This document shows, piece after piece, positions 16,229-24,168 of a DNA stretch of 64,000 nucleotides. The stretch is taken from the NCBI RefSeq assembly GCF_013213835.1, contig NZ_JABSSU010000003.1:239796-303795 (forward strand), in the 5' to 3' direction. Every line of letters begins with the position of its first letter. Position 1 is the first letter of the stretch. The stretch is from Winogradskyella sp. GTDB taxonomy: Bacteria; Bacteroidota; Bacteroidia; Flavobacteriales; Flavobacteriaceae. The translations under genes were made by a program, and so were the position numbers. The notes under the pieces were generated by a model, which was not told where the DNA came from, ran no database searches, and saw nothing but the letters and a program-made list of their open reading frames with translations.

Positions 16229-18781
16229 ATGGACGATAATTTTTCCCCGAGAGTAAAAGATGTTATTGCGTACAGTAAAGAAGAGGCTTTAAGATTAGGC
16301 CATGACTTTATTGGTACGGAACATTTAATGCTTGGTTTATTGAGAGATGGGAACGGAAAAGCGATTGACATACTCACTTCTTTAGAGATAGATTTAAATC
16401 ATCTTAGAAGAAAAGTTGAGATATTAAGTCCGGCAAACCCAAATATAACCTCTATATCAAACGAAAAAAAGAACTTGCACCTCACAAGGCAAGCAGAACG
16501 CGCATTGAAAACAACTTTTCTTGAAGCTAAGTTGTTTCAAAGTACATCTATTAACACAGCACATTTGTTACTGTGTATTTTAAGAAATGAAAATGATCCT
16601 ACTACAAAGTTGTTAAATAAACTCAAAGTGGATTATGATAACGTTAAAGAAGAATTTAAATCTATGATAACAAACGAAGACGAATATCTAGAAACGCCAA
16701 AGGCGGAATCATATTCTGATGACGATTTAAGTCCAGAAGATGAATCTAGACAAAACCCATTTAGTGGAGGACAGTCTAGTAAAACAAATAAAAAATCAAA
16801 AACTCCTGTTTTAGATAATTTTGGTAGAGACCTAACTGTATTGGCAGAAGAAGGAAAATTAGATCCTGTGGTAGGTCGTGAGAAAGAAATACAACGTGTT
16901 TCTCAAATATTAAGTAGGAGAAAAAAGAATAATCCATTACTCATTGGAGAACCCGGAGTTGGTAAATCTGCAATCGCAGAAGGTTTGGCGTTAAGAATTG
17001 TAAAACGTAAAGTGTCACGTAATCTGTTCAACAAAAGAGTTGTGACACTAGATTTAGCAAGCTTAGTTGCCGGCACTAAATATAGAGGTCAGTTTGAAGA
17101 ACGCATGAAAGCTGTCATGAATGAACTAGAGAAGAATGATGATATCATTTTGTTCATTGATGAAATTCACACTATTGTTGGTGCTGGTGGAGCTACTGGT
17201 AGTTTAGACGCATCTAACATGTTTAAACCGGCTTTAGCTAGAGGCGAAATTCAATGTATTGGTGCTACTACATTAGATGAGTACAGACAGTACATCGAAA
17301 AAGATGGTGCTTTAGAAAGAAGATTTCAAAAAGTCATTGTTGAGCCAACTTCAGTTGAAGAGACTATTGAAATCTTAAACAACATTAAAGGTAAGTACGA
17401 AGAGCATCATAATGTAGATTATACAGATGAGGCTATTGAAGCTTGTGTTAAATTAACGAATCGTTACATGACGGAACGCTTTTTACCAGACAAAGCTATT
17501 GATGCGTTAGATGAAGCAGGATCTCGTGTACATATCACTAATATCGATGTTCCAAAACAAATTCTAGAATTAGAAAAAAAATTAGAGGAAGTTAAGGAGA
17601 CAAAAAATAGTGTTGTTAAAAAACAGAAATATGAAGAGGCTGCTAAACTAAGAGACGACGAAAAGCGTCTTGAAAAAGAATTAGCAACAGCTCAAGAAAA
17701 GTGGGAAGAAGAAACCAAACAGCATAGAGAAACAGTTACTGAAGACAATGTAGCAGACGTAATCTCTATGATGACTGGAATACCTGTAAACAAAATTGCT
17801 CAGACAGAACTTAACAAACTTGCTGAATTACCTAATTTAATAAAAGGTAGAGTAATTGGTCAAGACAATGCTGTAGCAAAAGTAGTTAAAGCGATTCAGA
17901 GAAATAGAGCTGGTTTAAAAGATCCAAATAAGCCAATAGGTTCATTCATCTTCTTAGGTCAAACAGGTGTTGGTAAAACACAATTGGCTAAAGTATTAGC
18001 TAATGAACTTTTTGATAGTAATGAAGCTTTAGTTCGCATAGACATGAGTGAATACATGGAGAAATTCGCTGTATCAAGATTAATTGGTGCACCTCCAGGA
18101 TACGTCGGTTATGAAGAAGGTGGACAATTAACTGAGAAAATTAGACGTAAGCCTTATGCAGTTGTGCTTTTAGATGAGATTGAAAAAGCACATCCAGATG
18201 TATTTAATATGCTACTTCAAGTATTAGATGATGGTTATTTAACTGATAGTTTAGGTAGAAAAATAGACTTCAGAAATACAATCATAATTATGACTTCTAA
18301 CATAGGTGCTAGAAAACTGAAAGATTTTGGTACTGGTGTTGGTTTCGGAACTTCTGCAAAGCAAGCACAAGAATCGGATCATGCAAAAGCAGTCATTGAA
18401 AACGCACTGAAAAAAGCCTTCGCACCTGAATTCTTGAACAGAATAGATGATGTTATTGTGTTTAATGCACTAGAAAAAGAAGACATTAACAAAATCATTG
18501 ATATTGAACTTGTTAAGCTAGTTGATAGAATTAAAGATTTAGGCTATATCCTTAAATTAACTGACAGTGCTAAAGACTATATTGCAGAAAAAGGTTTTGA
18601 TAAACAATATGGTGCACGTCCTTTAAAAAGAGCTATTCAAAAGTATGTTGAAGACGCCTTAGCTGAAGAAATCATCAATTCAAAAATACAAGAAGGTGAT
18701 ACAATTACTATGGATTTAGATTCTAAAACTGATAGTTTGAAAATCAAAATTAAAACTTCTGGTAAAGCAACTGAATCTTAA
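16229..18781 (+). CDS. clpC: ClpC-type ATP-dependent Clp protease ATPase
   Basis: An 850-residue Hsp100 unfoldase feeding ClpP. Order of domains: double Clp N-domain (1-150; FSPRVKDVIAYSKEEAL start), acidic/basic linker, AAA1 with Walker A GEPGVGKS at 240-247, a middle domain with a UVR motif (KYEEAAKLRDDE, about 470-480), AAA2 with Walker A GQTGVGKT at 577-584 and Walker B VVLLDEIEKAHPD, and a C-terminal D2-small domain. The UVR motif and two-helix middle segment identify ClpC rather than ClpA or ClpB. It is divergent from gyrA across a 260-bp gap, a layout common in the family. A purine-rich GAAAGGA precedes the ATG by 10 nt, unusual here. Confidence 0.95.
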   Translation: MDDNFSPRVKDVIAYSKEEALRLGHDFIGTEHLMLGLLRDGNGKAIDILTSLEIDLNHLRRKVEILSPANPNITSISNEKKNLHLTRQAERALKTTFLEAKLFQSTSINTAHLLLCILRNENDPTTKLLNKLKVDYDNVKEEFKSMITNEDEYLETPKAESYSDDDLSPEDESRQNPFSGGQSSKTNKKSKTPVLDNFGRDLTVLAEEGKLDPVVGREKEIQRVSQILSRRKKNNPLLIGEPGVGKSAIAEGLALRIVKRKVSRNLFNKRVVTLDLASLVAGTKYRGQFEERMKAVMNELEKNDDIILFIDEIHTIVGAGGATGSLDASNMFKPALARGEIQCIGATTLDEYRQYIEKDGALERRFQKVIVEPTSVEETIEILNNIKGKYEEHHNVDYTDEAIEACVKLTNRYMTERFLPDKAIDALDEAGSRVHITNIDVPKQILELEKKLEEVKETKNSVVKKQKYEEAAKLRDDEKRLEKELATAQEKWEEETKQHRETVTEDNVADVISMMTGIPVNKIAQTELNKLAELPNLIKGRVIGQDNAVAKVVKAIQRNRAGLKDPNKPIGSFIFLGQTGVGKTQLAKVLANELFDSNEALVRIDMSEYMEKFAVSRLIGAPPGYVGYEEGGQLTEKIRRKPYAVVLLDEIEKAHPDVFNMLLQVLDDGYLTDSLGRKIDFRNTIIIMTSNIGARKLKDFGTGVGFGTSAKQAQESDHAKAVIENALKKAFAPEFLNRIDDVIVFNALEKEDINKIIDIELVKLVDRIKDLGYILKLTDSAKDYIAEKGFDKQYGARPLKRAIQKYVEDALAEEIINSKIQEGDTITMDLDSKTDSLKIKIKTSGKATES

Positions 18782-18800
18782 ATTAATTATAATTTAATTC

Positions 18801-18831
18801 AAAACTCCTCATTTTATGGGGAGTTTTTTTT
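18801..18831 (+). terminator. Terminator of clpC
   Basis: AAAACTCC (18801-18808) pairs with GGAGTTTT (18820-18827) and runs into a T-tract (18824-18831), 20 bp after the clpC stop. Confidence 0.75.
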
Positions 18832-18865
18832 ATCTTAAAAACATTAAAATCAATCATTTCTCGGA

Positions 18866-19240
18866 ATGAAAGAGACTCTATCTTTCGATTTTTGTGATAT
18901 TTCCATTTTTGATAACTACTTAATTGTAGTTATGAAAGAAGGAGTAAATATCACACCTGATTATAATGCCATTTTAGAAAATATTACTAAAAAATATTTC
19001 TCTAAAACATCTTTTGTATACATCACCAATAGAGTAAACTCCTATTCTGTTGACCCTAAAATATATTACGAAACAGCCAAAATAAAAAACCTAAAAGGGT
19101 TTGCTGTTGTCACAAATAATTATCAAGCCAAAATTAATGCTGAAATTGAAAGAATGTTTTTTAATAAGCCCTTTAAACTATTTGATTCTGTTGAAAATGC
19201 AATTCATTGGGCTAATGAAATAACAGATAGCTCAAACTAG
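18866..19240 (+). CDS. SpoIIAA-like/STAS-fold small protein
   Basis: A 124-residue soluble protein with the alternating strand-helix pattern of SpoIIAA-like (STAS-fold) proteins: ISIFDNYLIVVMKEGVNITPDYNAILENI at the start, GFAVVTNN in a central strand, and LFDSVENAIHWANE as the C-terminal helix that recurs in this group. No conserved phosphorylatable serine can be assigned, so a role as anti-anti-sigma factor is not supported. It sits after the clpC terminator and ends at the base next to the convergent hutH stop (no gap). Function unknown. Confidence 0.6.
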   Translation: MKETLSFDFCDISIFDNYLIVVMKEGVNITPDYNAILENITKKYFSKTSFVYITNRVNSYSVDPKIYYETAKIKNLKGFAVVTNNYQAKINAEIERMFFNKPFKLFDSVENAIHWANEITDSSN

Positions 19241-20776
19241 TTAATGCTTTTCTACTCCATAATTATTCAAGAACAGTTCTTCCACCTCAATATCAACATC
19301 TTTCAGGAATTGTATTGATGCTTCGATACTATGATGTAACACTTCATCTTGTTTAATAAATGGAACAACCTTTCGGTAATGCTCTAAAAAGGACTCGAGT
19401 AAAGGTGATGATTTTTCGGGCCTTCTAAATTCTAGTGCTTGCGAAGCATTCATCAACTCTATAGCCACAATACGTTCAACATTTCGAATCAAAGTATACG
19501 CCTGTGTTGCCGCATTTGCACCCATACTTACATGATCTTCTTGCCCGTTACTAGATACAATGCTATCTACACTTGCTGGAGATGCCAATTGCTTATTGGC
19601 ACTAACTATACTTGCGGCTGTATACTGCGGTATCATAAACCCAGAATTTAATCCAGGTTCACCTATTAAAAAGGCAGGTAAACCTCTTAAACCTGATACC
19701 AATTGAAATATTCGACGCTCCGAAATATTTCCAATTTCAGCCATAGAAATTTTTAAATAATCTAAAGCCAATGCTAAAGGTTGCCCATGAAAATTACCAC
19801 CAGAAATAATTTTATCTTCTTCAGGGAAAATATTTGGATTATCTGTAACTGAATTGATCTCAGTAAGTATTACTTTTTCAACAAAATCAAGTGTATCTTT
19901 TGTAGCTCCATGTACCTGCGGAATACATCTAAACGAATATGGATCTTGTACATGCTCTTTTTCTCTAATTATTAGCTCGCTACCATCTAAAAGTTCGTTA
20001 AAGCGTTTCGCAACCTTTCTTTGTCCAGGATGCGGTCTTACATCATGAACCAGATCATGAAATGGATCTATTCGACCATCAAAAGCATCTAATGATATCG
20101 AAGCTACAATATCAGCCAAATAAGATGTCTTGTGAGATAACAATAATAAATAAACCCCATATGCACTCATAAACTGTGTACCATTTAAAAGCGCAAGTCC
20201 TTCTTTTGCCTGAAGATTTATCGGTTTCCAATTAAATTTTTCTAACAATTCTGATGCGTCATAATCACTACCTTCGTGCACTACTCTACCTTTTCCCAAT
20301 AATGGTAATGCCAAATGCGCTAATGGTGCCAAGTCACCTGAAGCACCTAATGACCCTTGCGTAAACACAAAAGGAAAAATATCATGATTAAAAAAATCAA
20401 TTAACCTTAAAACAGTTTCTAATTGCACACCACTGTGGCCATAACTTAAAGATTGAATCTTTAGAAGTAACATCACCTTAACCACAGATTCTGGAACGCG
20501 ATCACCTGTACCACAAGCATGAGACATTACCAGATTTTCTTGCAGTTTAGTTAAATCCTTATCTGATACCTTAACGTTATACAATGAACCAAAACCAGTA
20601 TTTATGCCATACATTGGTTTTTTATCATCGGCAAGTTTATTATCTAAATATGTCTTGCAAGCTTTAATTTTAGTAATAGATTCTTCAGAAAGTTTTAGCT
20701 TTTTGTTGTCATTGAAAATGTTGTAAATCGTAACAATATCTAGAGCATCAGAAGAAATGATGTGATAGTTATTCAT
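19241..20776 (-). CDS. hutH: Histidine ammonia-lyase
   Basis: A 511-residue aromatic amino acid lyase that deaminates L-histidine to urocanate, first step of histidine degradation. The self-made MIO cofactor comes from Ala145-Ser146-Gly147 within GSLGASGDLAPLAH, aligning with 142-144 of Pseudomonas HutH. YGINTGFG (57-64) carries the catalytic-loop tyrosine, and GNFHGQPLA and FRRPEKSSP are further family blocks. The length equals typical HutH (about 510 aa). No hutU, hutI or hutG is visible nearby, so the rest of the pathway must lie elsewhere. A tyrosine or phenylalanine lyase is less likely given the HutH-type motifs. Confidence 0.93.
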   Translation of the reverse strand: MNNYHIISSDALDIVTIYNIFNDNKKLKLSEESITKIKACKTYLDNKLADDKKPMYGINTGFGSLYNVKVSDKDLTKLQENLVMSHACGTGDRVPESVVKVMLLLKIQSLSYGHSGVQLETVLRLIDFFNHDIFPFVFTQGSLGASGDLAPLAHLALPLLGKGRVVHEGSDYDASELLEKFNWKPINLQAKEGLALLNGTQFMSAYGVYLLLLSHKTSYLADIVASISLDAFDGRIDPFHDLVHDVRPHPGQRKVAKRFNELLDGSELIIREKEHVQDPYSFRCIPQVHGATKDTLDFVEKVILTEINSVTDNPNIFPEEDKIISGGNFHGQPLALALDYLKISMAEIGNISERRIFQLVSGLRGLPAFLIGEPGLNSGFMIPQYTAASIVSANKQLASPASVDSIVSSNGQEDHVSMGANAATQAYTLIRNVERIVAIELMNASQALEFRRPEKSSPLLESFLEHYRKVVPFIKQDEVLHHSIEASIQFLKDVDIEVEELFLNNYGVEKH

Positions 20777-20898
20777 TGAGTTAGTTTATGTGTTTCAAAT
20801 TTGAGAATATTTTTTGACAACACAACAAAATGTTAATAATTCGGTGTTTTTTGATACTAAACAATTATTACTCTATTTTTAGACAAAATACTAATTAA

Positions 20899-22254
20899 AT
20901 GAAAAAAATATTTACAATCTGTTTGGTATCATTACTATTAGCGTGTGGTAATGAAGAACCCAAAATTGACTATGCCTTATTTTCTGGTAAAATTGAAAAT
21001 CCTACCGGTGAAGTAGTAACTATTTATAAAGGTAGAGATATGGTAAAAGAAATCACCCTTAATGATGACAATACCTTTGCTGACACCTTAAAAATTGAAA
21101 AAGGATATTACACTCTAAACCATGGTAGAGAAGGTTCTGCTATTTATCTTGTTCCTGGAGATAGTATTCAATTGACTTTAAATACCGAAGAATTTGATGA
21201 AACCTTAACATACACTGGTTTAGGTTCTGAAAACTGTAATTTTTTAGCTAAAAAATTTATCAACGAAGAACAAATGGATATCGACATCCCTAAAATCTAC
21301 TCAATGGAAGAAACCGAGTTTTTAGCTATGATGGATGAAATCAAAAGTTCTAAACTTGAGTTTTTAAACGCAGCTAAAAGCATCGATCCAGAATTTAGGA
21401 TATTAGAAGAAAAAGCAATTGAATATGAACATCTTTCAAACTTAATAAGATATCCTGATTATCATAAGTACTTTACAAAAAAGGAAGAGTTCAGTGTATC
21501 TAATGACTTTAACAATAGAATTAGTGGTATTGATTTAACAAATGAAGAGGATTATAAAAATATTGAAAACTATAAGGTTTTAGTGCTTAATTCTTACTCA
21601 AATGACATTAGAAAAAGTGATTCACCAAAAGATGTTTTTGATAAAATAAGCAGTGAAGTTTCTCAAACTGTAAAAGATGATATTGCTGAGAATTTAGCTT
21701 ATGATGTCAATTTAAATAATGAACATCATGACGCCTTTTACAAAGGGATTATGGCTATGTCTACCGATTCTTTACTTAAGGCAAATTTAACTACGAAATA
21801 TGAAAAATTGCAAAATTTAGCATTAGGTATGCCTTCACCAAAGTTCTTTGATTATGAAAATCATAAAGGTGGTACAACTTCTTTAGATGACCTAAAAGGA
21901 AAGTATGTCTATGTTGATGTTTGGGCAACTTGGTGCGGTCCTTGTATTAGAGAAATACCTTCGTTAAAAGAAGTAGAAAAAGAATTTCATGACAAAAATA
22001 TTGAATTTGTAAGTATGTCAATTGATAGAATGACAGATCATGATAAATGGGTGGCAATGGTAAACGATAAAGAATTAGGAGGCACACAAATTATGGCTGA
22101 CAAAGATTGGAAGTCTGACTTTGTGCAAGGATATGCCATTGAAGGAATTCCAAGGTTCATTTTAATAGACCCTAATGGGAATATTGTTAGTGCTGACGCG
22201 CCTAGACCTTCAAATCCAAAATTAAAAGAATTGTTCAACGCACAAGATATCTAA
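20899..22254 (+). CDS. TlpA-like thioredoxin-fold lipoprotein
   Basis: A 451-residue lipoprotein: signal peptide with lipobox LLAC (Cys16), an N-terminal beta domain of the DUF4369 type (about 25-115, with REGSAIYLVPGDSIQL), a helical middle, and a C-terminal TlpA/redoxin domain (about 305-450). The redox motif is WCGPC with Cys346 and Cys349, and GIPRFILID supplies the cis-proline. Such proteins reduce disulfides in the periplasm or on the membrane surface, for example in cytochrome c maturation; the client is not indicated. It has its own unit, divergent from hutH, and is closed by a terminator. Confidence 0.85.
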   Translation: MKKIFTICLVSLLLACGNEEPKIDYALFSGKIENPTGEVVTIYKGRDMVKEITLNDDNTFADTLKIEKGYYTLNHGREGSAIYLVPGDSIQLTLNTEEFDETLTYTGLGSENCNFLAKKFINEEQMDIDIPKIYSMEETEFLAMMDEIKSSKLEFLNAAKSIDPEFRILEEKAIEYEHLSNLIRYPDYHKYFTKKEEFSVSNDFNNRISGIDLTNEEDYKNIENYKVLVLNSYSNDIRKSDSPKDVFDKISSEVSQTVKDDIAENLAYDVNLNNEHHDAFYKGIMAMSTDSLLKANLTTKYEKLQNLALGMPSPKFFDYENHKGGTTSLDDLKGKYVYVDVWATWCGPCIREIPSLKEVEKEFHDKNIEFVSMSIDRMTDHDKWVAMVNDKELGGTQIMADKDWKSDFVQGYAIEGIPRFILIDPNGNIVSADAPRPSNPKLKELFNAQDI

Positions 22255-22276
22255 AAGTTTTAACGCTAAATAAATT

Positions 22277-22303
22277 AAAAAGCCTTCTTAATGAAGGCTT
22301 TTT
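22277..22303. terminator. Bidirectional terminator
   Basis: AAAAAGCCTTC-TTAAT-GAAGGCTTTTT, an 11-bp perfect stem between the converging TlpA-like and NAD(P)HX genes. Confidence 0.85.
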
Positions 22304-22305
22304 AA

Positions 22306-23859
22306 TTATTGTTGTTCCTCTTCTGTATGTTCAGGTTGTTCTGGTTGTTTAAATAGATCTATATAAGCTTCTCCTATGGTTTCTATGATATGACTTGCCA
22401 TTAAGCTTTGATATCCATAATCTTCTAAAGATATGTCTGCAGATCTACCATGCAAATACACACCAAAAATAGTTGCTACTAAAGGCTCGTAACCTTGAGC
22501 AATTAATCCAGAAATAATTCCGGTTAAAACATCTCCAGAACCTGCTGTTGCCATTCCAGGATTCCCTGTTGTATTTATATATAATTTATCACCGAAAAGT
22601 GTTATTGAATTCGCACCTTTAACGAGTATAATCACTTTATACTTTTTAGAAAACGCTTTTGTTTTATTGAGTTTATCAAAATCATCAGACCAACTACCTA
22701 TTAATCTTTCCAATTCTTTTGGATGTGGTGTTAACACCGTAAACTTTGGTAATAATTTTAAAAGTGCTTTCTTTTTTGCAAGTAAATTAATGCCGTCGGC
22801 ATCAATCACTAAAGGTACTTTGTTTGATTTCAAAAATTCCTCAAACGCATTTAGTGTCTCATCATTTGTACCCAATCCAACTCCTACTCCAATTACAGAT
22901 GGTTTAATATCAAATTTTATAGATTCTATATGTCTTTCTTCAGAATCTGTGATTACCATTGCTTCTGGCAATGAAGCTTGTAAACTATGGTAACCGCATT
23001 CTGGTGTATAAGCTGTCACCAAACCTGTACCCGCAGCAAAAGCGCCGCGACATGCTAAGTTTACAGCGCCTATCTTACCATAACTTCCACCCAAAATCAT
23101 AACATGACCAAAATGTCCTTTATGACTAAACTTATCTCTTGGCTTGTAAATGGGTAATACTTCATGTTTAGAAATTAATTCTGCCTCAGTTTCAGTCTCA
23201 AACAAATAAGCTCTATCAATACCAATATCTAAAGCTTCCCATTGCACTGTATATTTGGCTGTTTCTGGCAAAAAGAACACCAATTTGGGAGATTGAAAAC
23301 TCAAAGTATAACCGGCATAAACCACTGCATCTTCATCATCAACAGCTCTATCCGTATAAAGTCCAGATGGTACATCAACTGATAAGGTAAATGCTTTGGA
23401 TGCTCTCCATAACATAAATAATTCTTTCACCCAATCTGCAGGTGGACGATTTAAGCCTATACCAAATACAGCATCAACAATAATATCCTTTTCTTCGATT
23501 ACAATCTCCGAATAGTCTCGACCCGAGCTTAAAACTTTTGGCCAATCTTTAGTTACTGTTTTTATTCTATCGTAATTAACCAGAAAATCTTTAGATCGCG
23601 TGTCACTGTAATTAACTATATAAGTTACAACAGAATATCCATGTGTTATTAAATGTCTCGCTAATACCAACCCGTCGCCACCATTGTTTCCTATACCACA
23701 AAATACATGTATCGGCACTTGAGCACCTTGCATACGCATATGCATCCAATTAAAAATTTGTGTGCCTGCACGTTCCATCAAATCAGATGAAGAAATGTTT
23801 TGACGTTCCTCAGTTATTCTGTCACCTTCATAGATTTGTTCTTTAGAAAATAGTTTCAT
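22306..23859 (-). CDS. nnrD: Bifunctional NAD(P)H-hydrate epimerase / ADP-dependent NAD(P)H-hydrate dehydratase
   Basis: A 517-residue fusion of the two nucleotide-repair enzymes. The N-terminal YjeF-N epimerase domain (about 1-215) has GIGNNGGDGLVLARHL and VDAVFGIGLNRP and interconverts R- and S-NAD(P)HX. The C-terminal ribokinase-like dehydratase (about 230-500) has GHFGHVMILGGS, VLTPHPKEL and the signature NPGMATAGSGDVLTG, and uses ADP to regenerate NAD(P)H. The fusion is the usual bacterial form (Nnr/YjeF). Two glutamine-rich residues runs (PEQPEHTEEEQQ) close the tail. It converges on the TlpA-like gene. Confidence 0.93.
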   Translation of the reverse strand: MKLFSKEQIYEGDRITEERQNISSSDLMERAGTQIFNWMHMRMQGAQVPIHVFCGIGNNGGDGLVLARHLITHGYSVVTYIVNYSDTRSKDFLVNYDRIKTVTKDWPKVLSSGRDYSEIVIEEKDIIVDAVFGIGLNRPPADWVKELFMLWRASKAFTLSVDVPSGLYTDRAVDDEDAVVYAGYTLSFQSPKLVFFLPETAKYTVQWEALDIGIDRAYLFETETEAELISKHEVLPIYKPRDKFSHKGHFGHVMILGGSYGKIGAVNLACRGAFAAGTGLVTAYTPECGYHSLQASLPEAMVITDSEERHIESIKFDIKPSVIGVGVGLGTNDETLNAFEEFLKSNKVPLVIDADGINLLAKKKALLKLLPKFTVLTPHPKELERLIGSWSDDFDKLNKTKAFSKKYKVIILVKGANSITLFGDKLYINTTGNPGMATAGSGDVLTGIISGLIAQGYEPLVATIFGVYLHGRSADISLEDYGYQSLMASHIIETIGEAYIDLFKQPEQPEHTEEEQQ

Positions 23860-23980
23860 GTGTATTTATTAAAACTTTAGGTAAAATATTAAGCATCTTT
23901 CATTTTTTTAAGAAAGAATTAGTGTTTTTTAAAAATTCACTAAAAACAAAAGATGAGTTTTTTTATTGTTGTAAAAATAA

Positions 23981-23988
23981 TACATTTG
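23981..23988 (+). promoter_or_regulatory. -7 box of the thr operon
   Basis: TACATTTG matches TAnnTTTG perfectly. A transcript starting near 23994 would give an approximately 175-nt leader before thrA, with room for the leader ORF at 24029-24103. No convincing -33 TTG lies 17-23 nt upstream (only T-runs), so the promoter may be weak or activator-dependent. The 309-bp gap 23860-24168 holds this box, the leader ORF and two hairpins. Confidence 0.45.
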
Positions 23989-24028
23989 ACATGTAATGGA
24001 GAACAAAAATAACATATCATTAAACCAA

Positions 24029-24103
24029 ATGTCACAGACTTTGTGCACATACACTACAATGTTATTTATTGCTACAATTATGACCCTTAGGGGTGCATTT
24101 TAA
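24029..24103 (+). CDS. thrL: Threonine-rich leader peptide (attenuator ORF)
   Basis: ATG at 24029, 24 codons, stop TAA at 24101-24103. The translation is MSQTLCTYTTMLFIATIMTL followed by RGAF. Six of the 24 residues are threonine and two are isoleucine, the two amino acids whose shortage releases the E. coli thr operon leader. The ORF lies in the expected leader RNA, 65 bp before thrA, and its last codons form a GC-rich hairpin. The gene symbol is used by analogy of position and composition only; there is no sequence similarity claim to E. coli ThrL. Confidence 0.6.
   Translation: MSQTLCTYTTMLFIATIMTLRGAF
24081..24101 (+). terminator. Hairpin plus T-run at the end of the thr leader ORF
   Basis: ACCC-TTAG-GGGT (24083-24094), flanked by TG/CA, is the most GC-rich spot in the gap and is followed by TTTT (24098-24101). 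The leader ORF stop codon overlaps the T-run, so a ribosome stalled upstream on Thr codons would change the folding. The stem is short (4-6 bp), hence moderate confidence. Confidence 0.4.
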
Positions 24104-24125
24104 TTATATACTTCCGTCCATTAAT

Positions 24126-24150
24126 TGTCTATATACAGACATTTTGTTTT
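24126..24150 (+). terminator. Second terminator-like hairpin before thrA
   Basis: TGTCT-ATATAC-AGACA followed by TTTTGTTTT, 18 bp before the thrA ATG. The stem is weak (5 bp) but the U-rich tail is good. It may be the attenuator terminator proper or an accessory structure. Confidence 0.35.
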
Positions 24151-24168
24151 CTCAAACTATTATTAATT

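Noticed and set aside
22667-22993. 108-codon open frame on the plus strand inside the NAD(P)HX repair gene
   Set aside because: Shadow frame of the conserved dehydratase domain.
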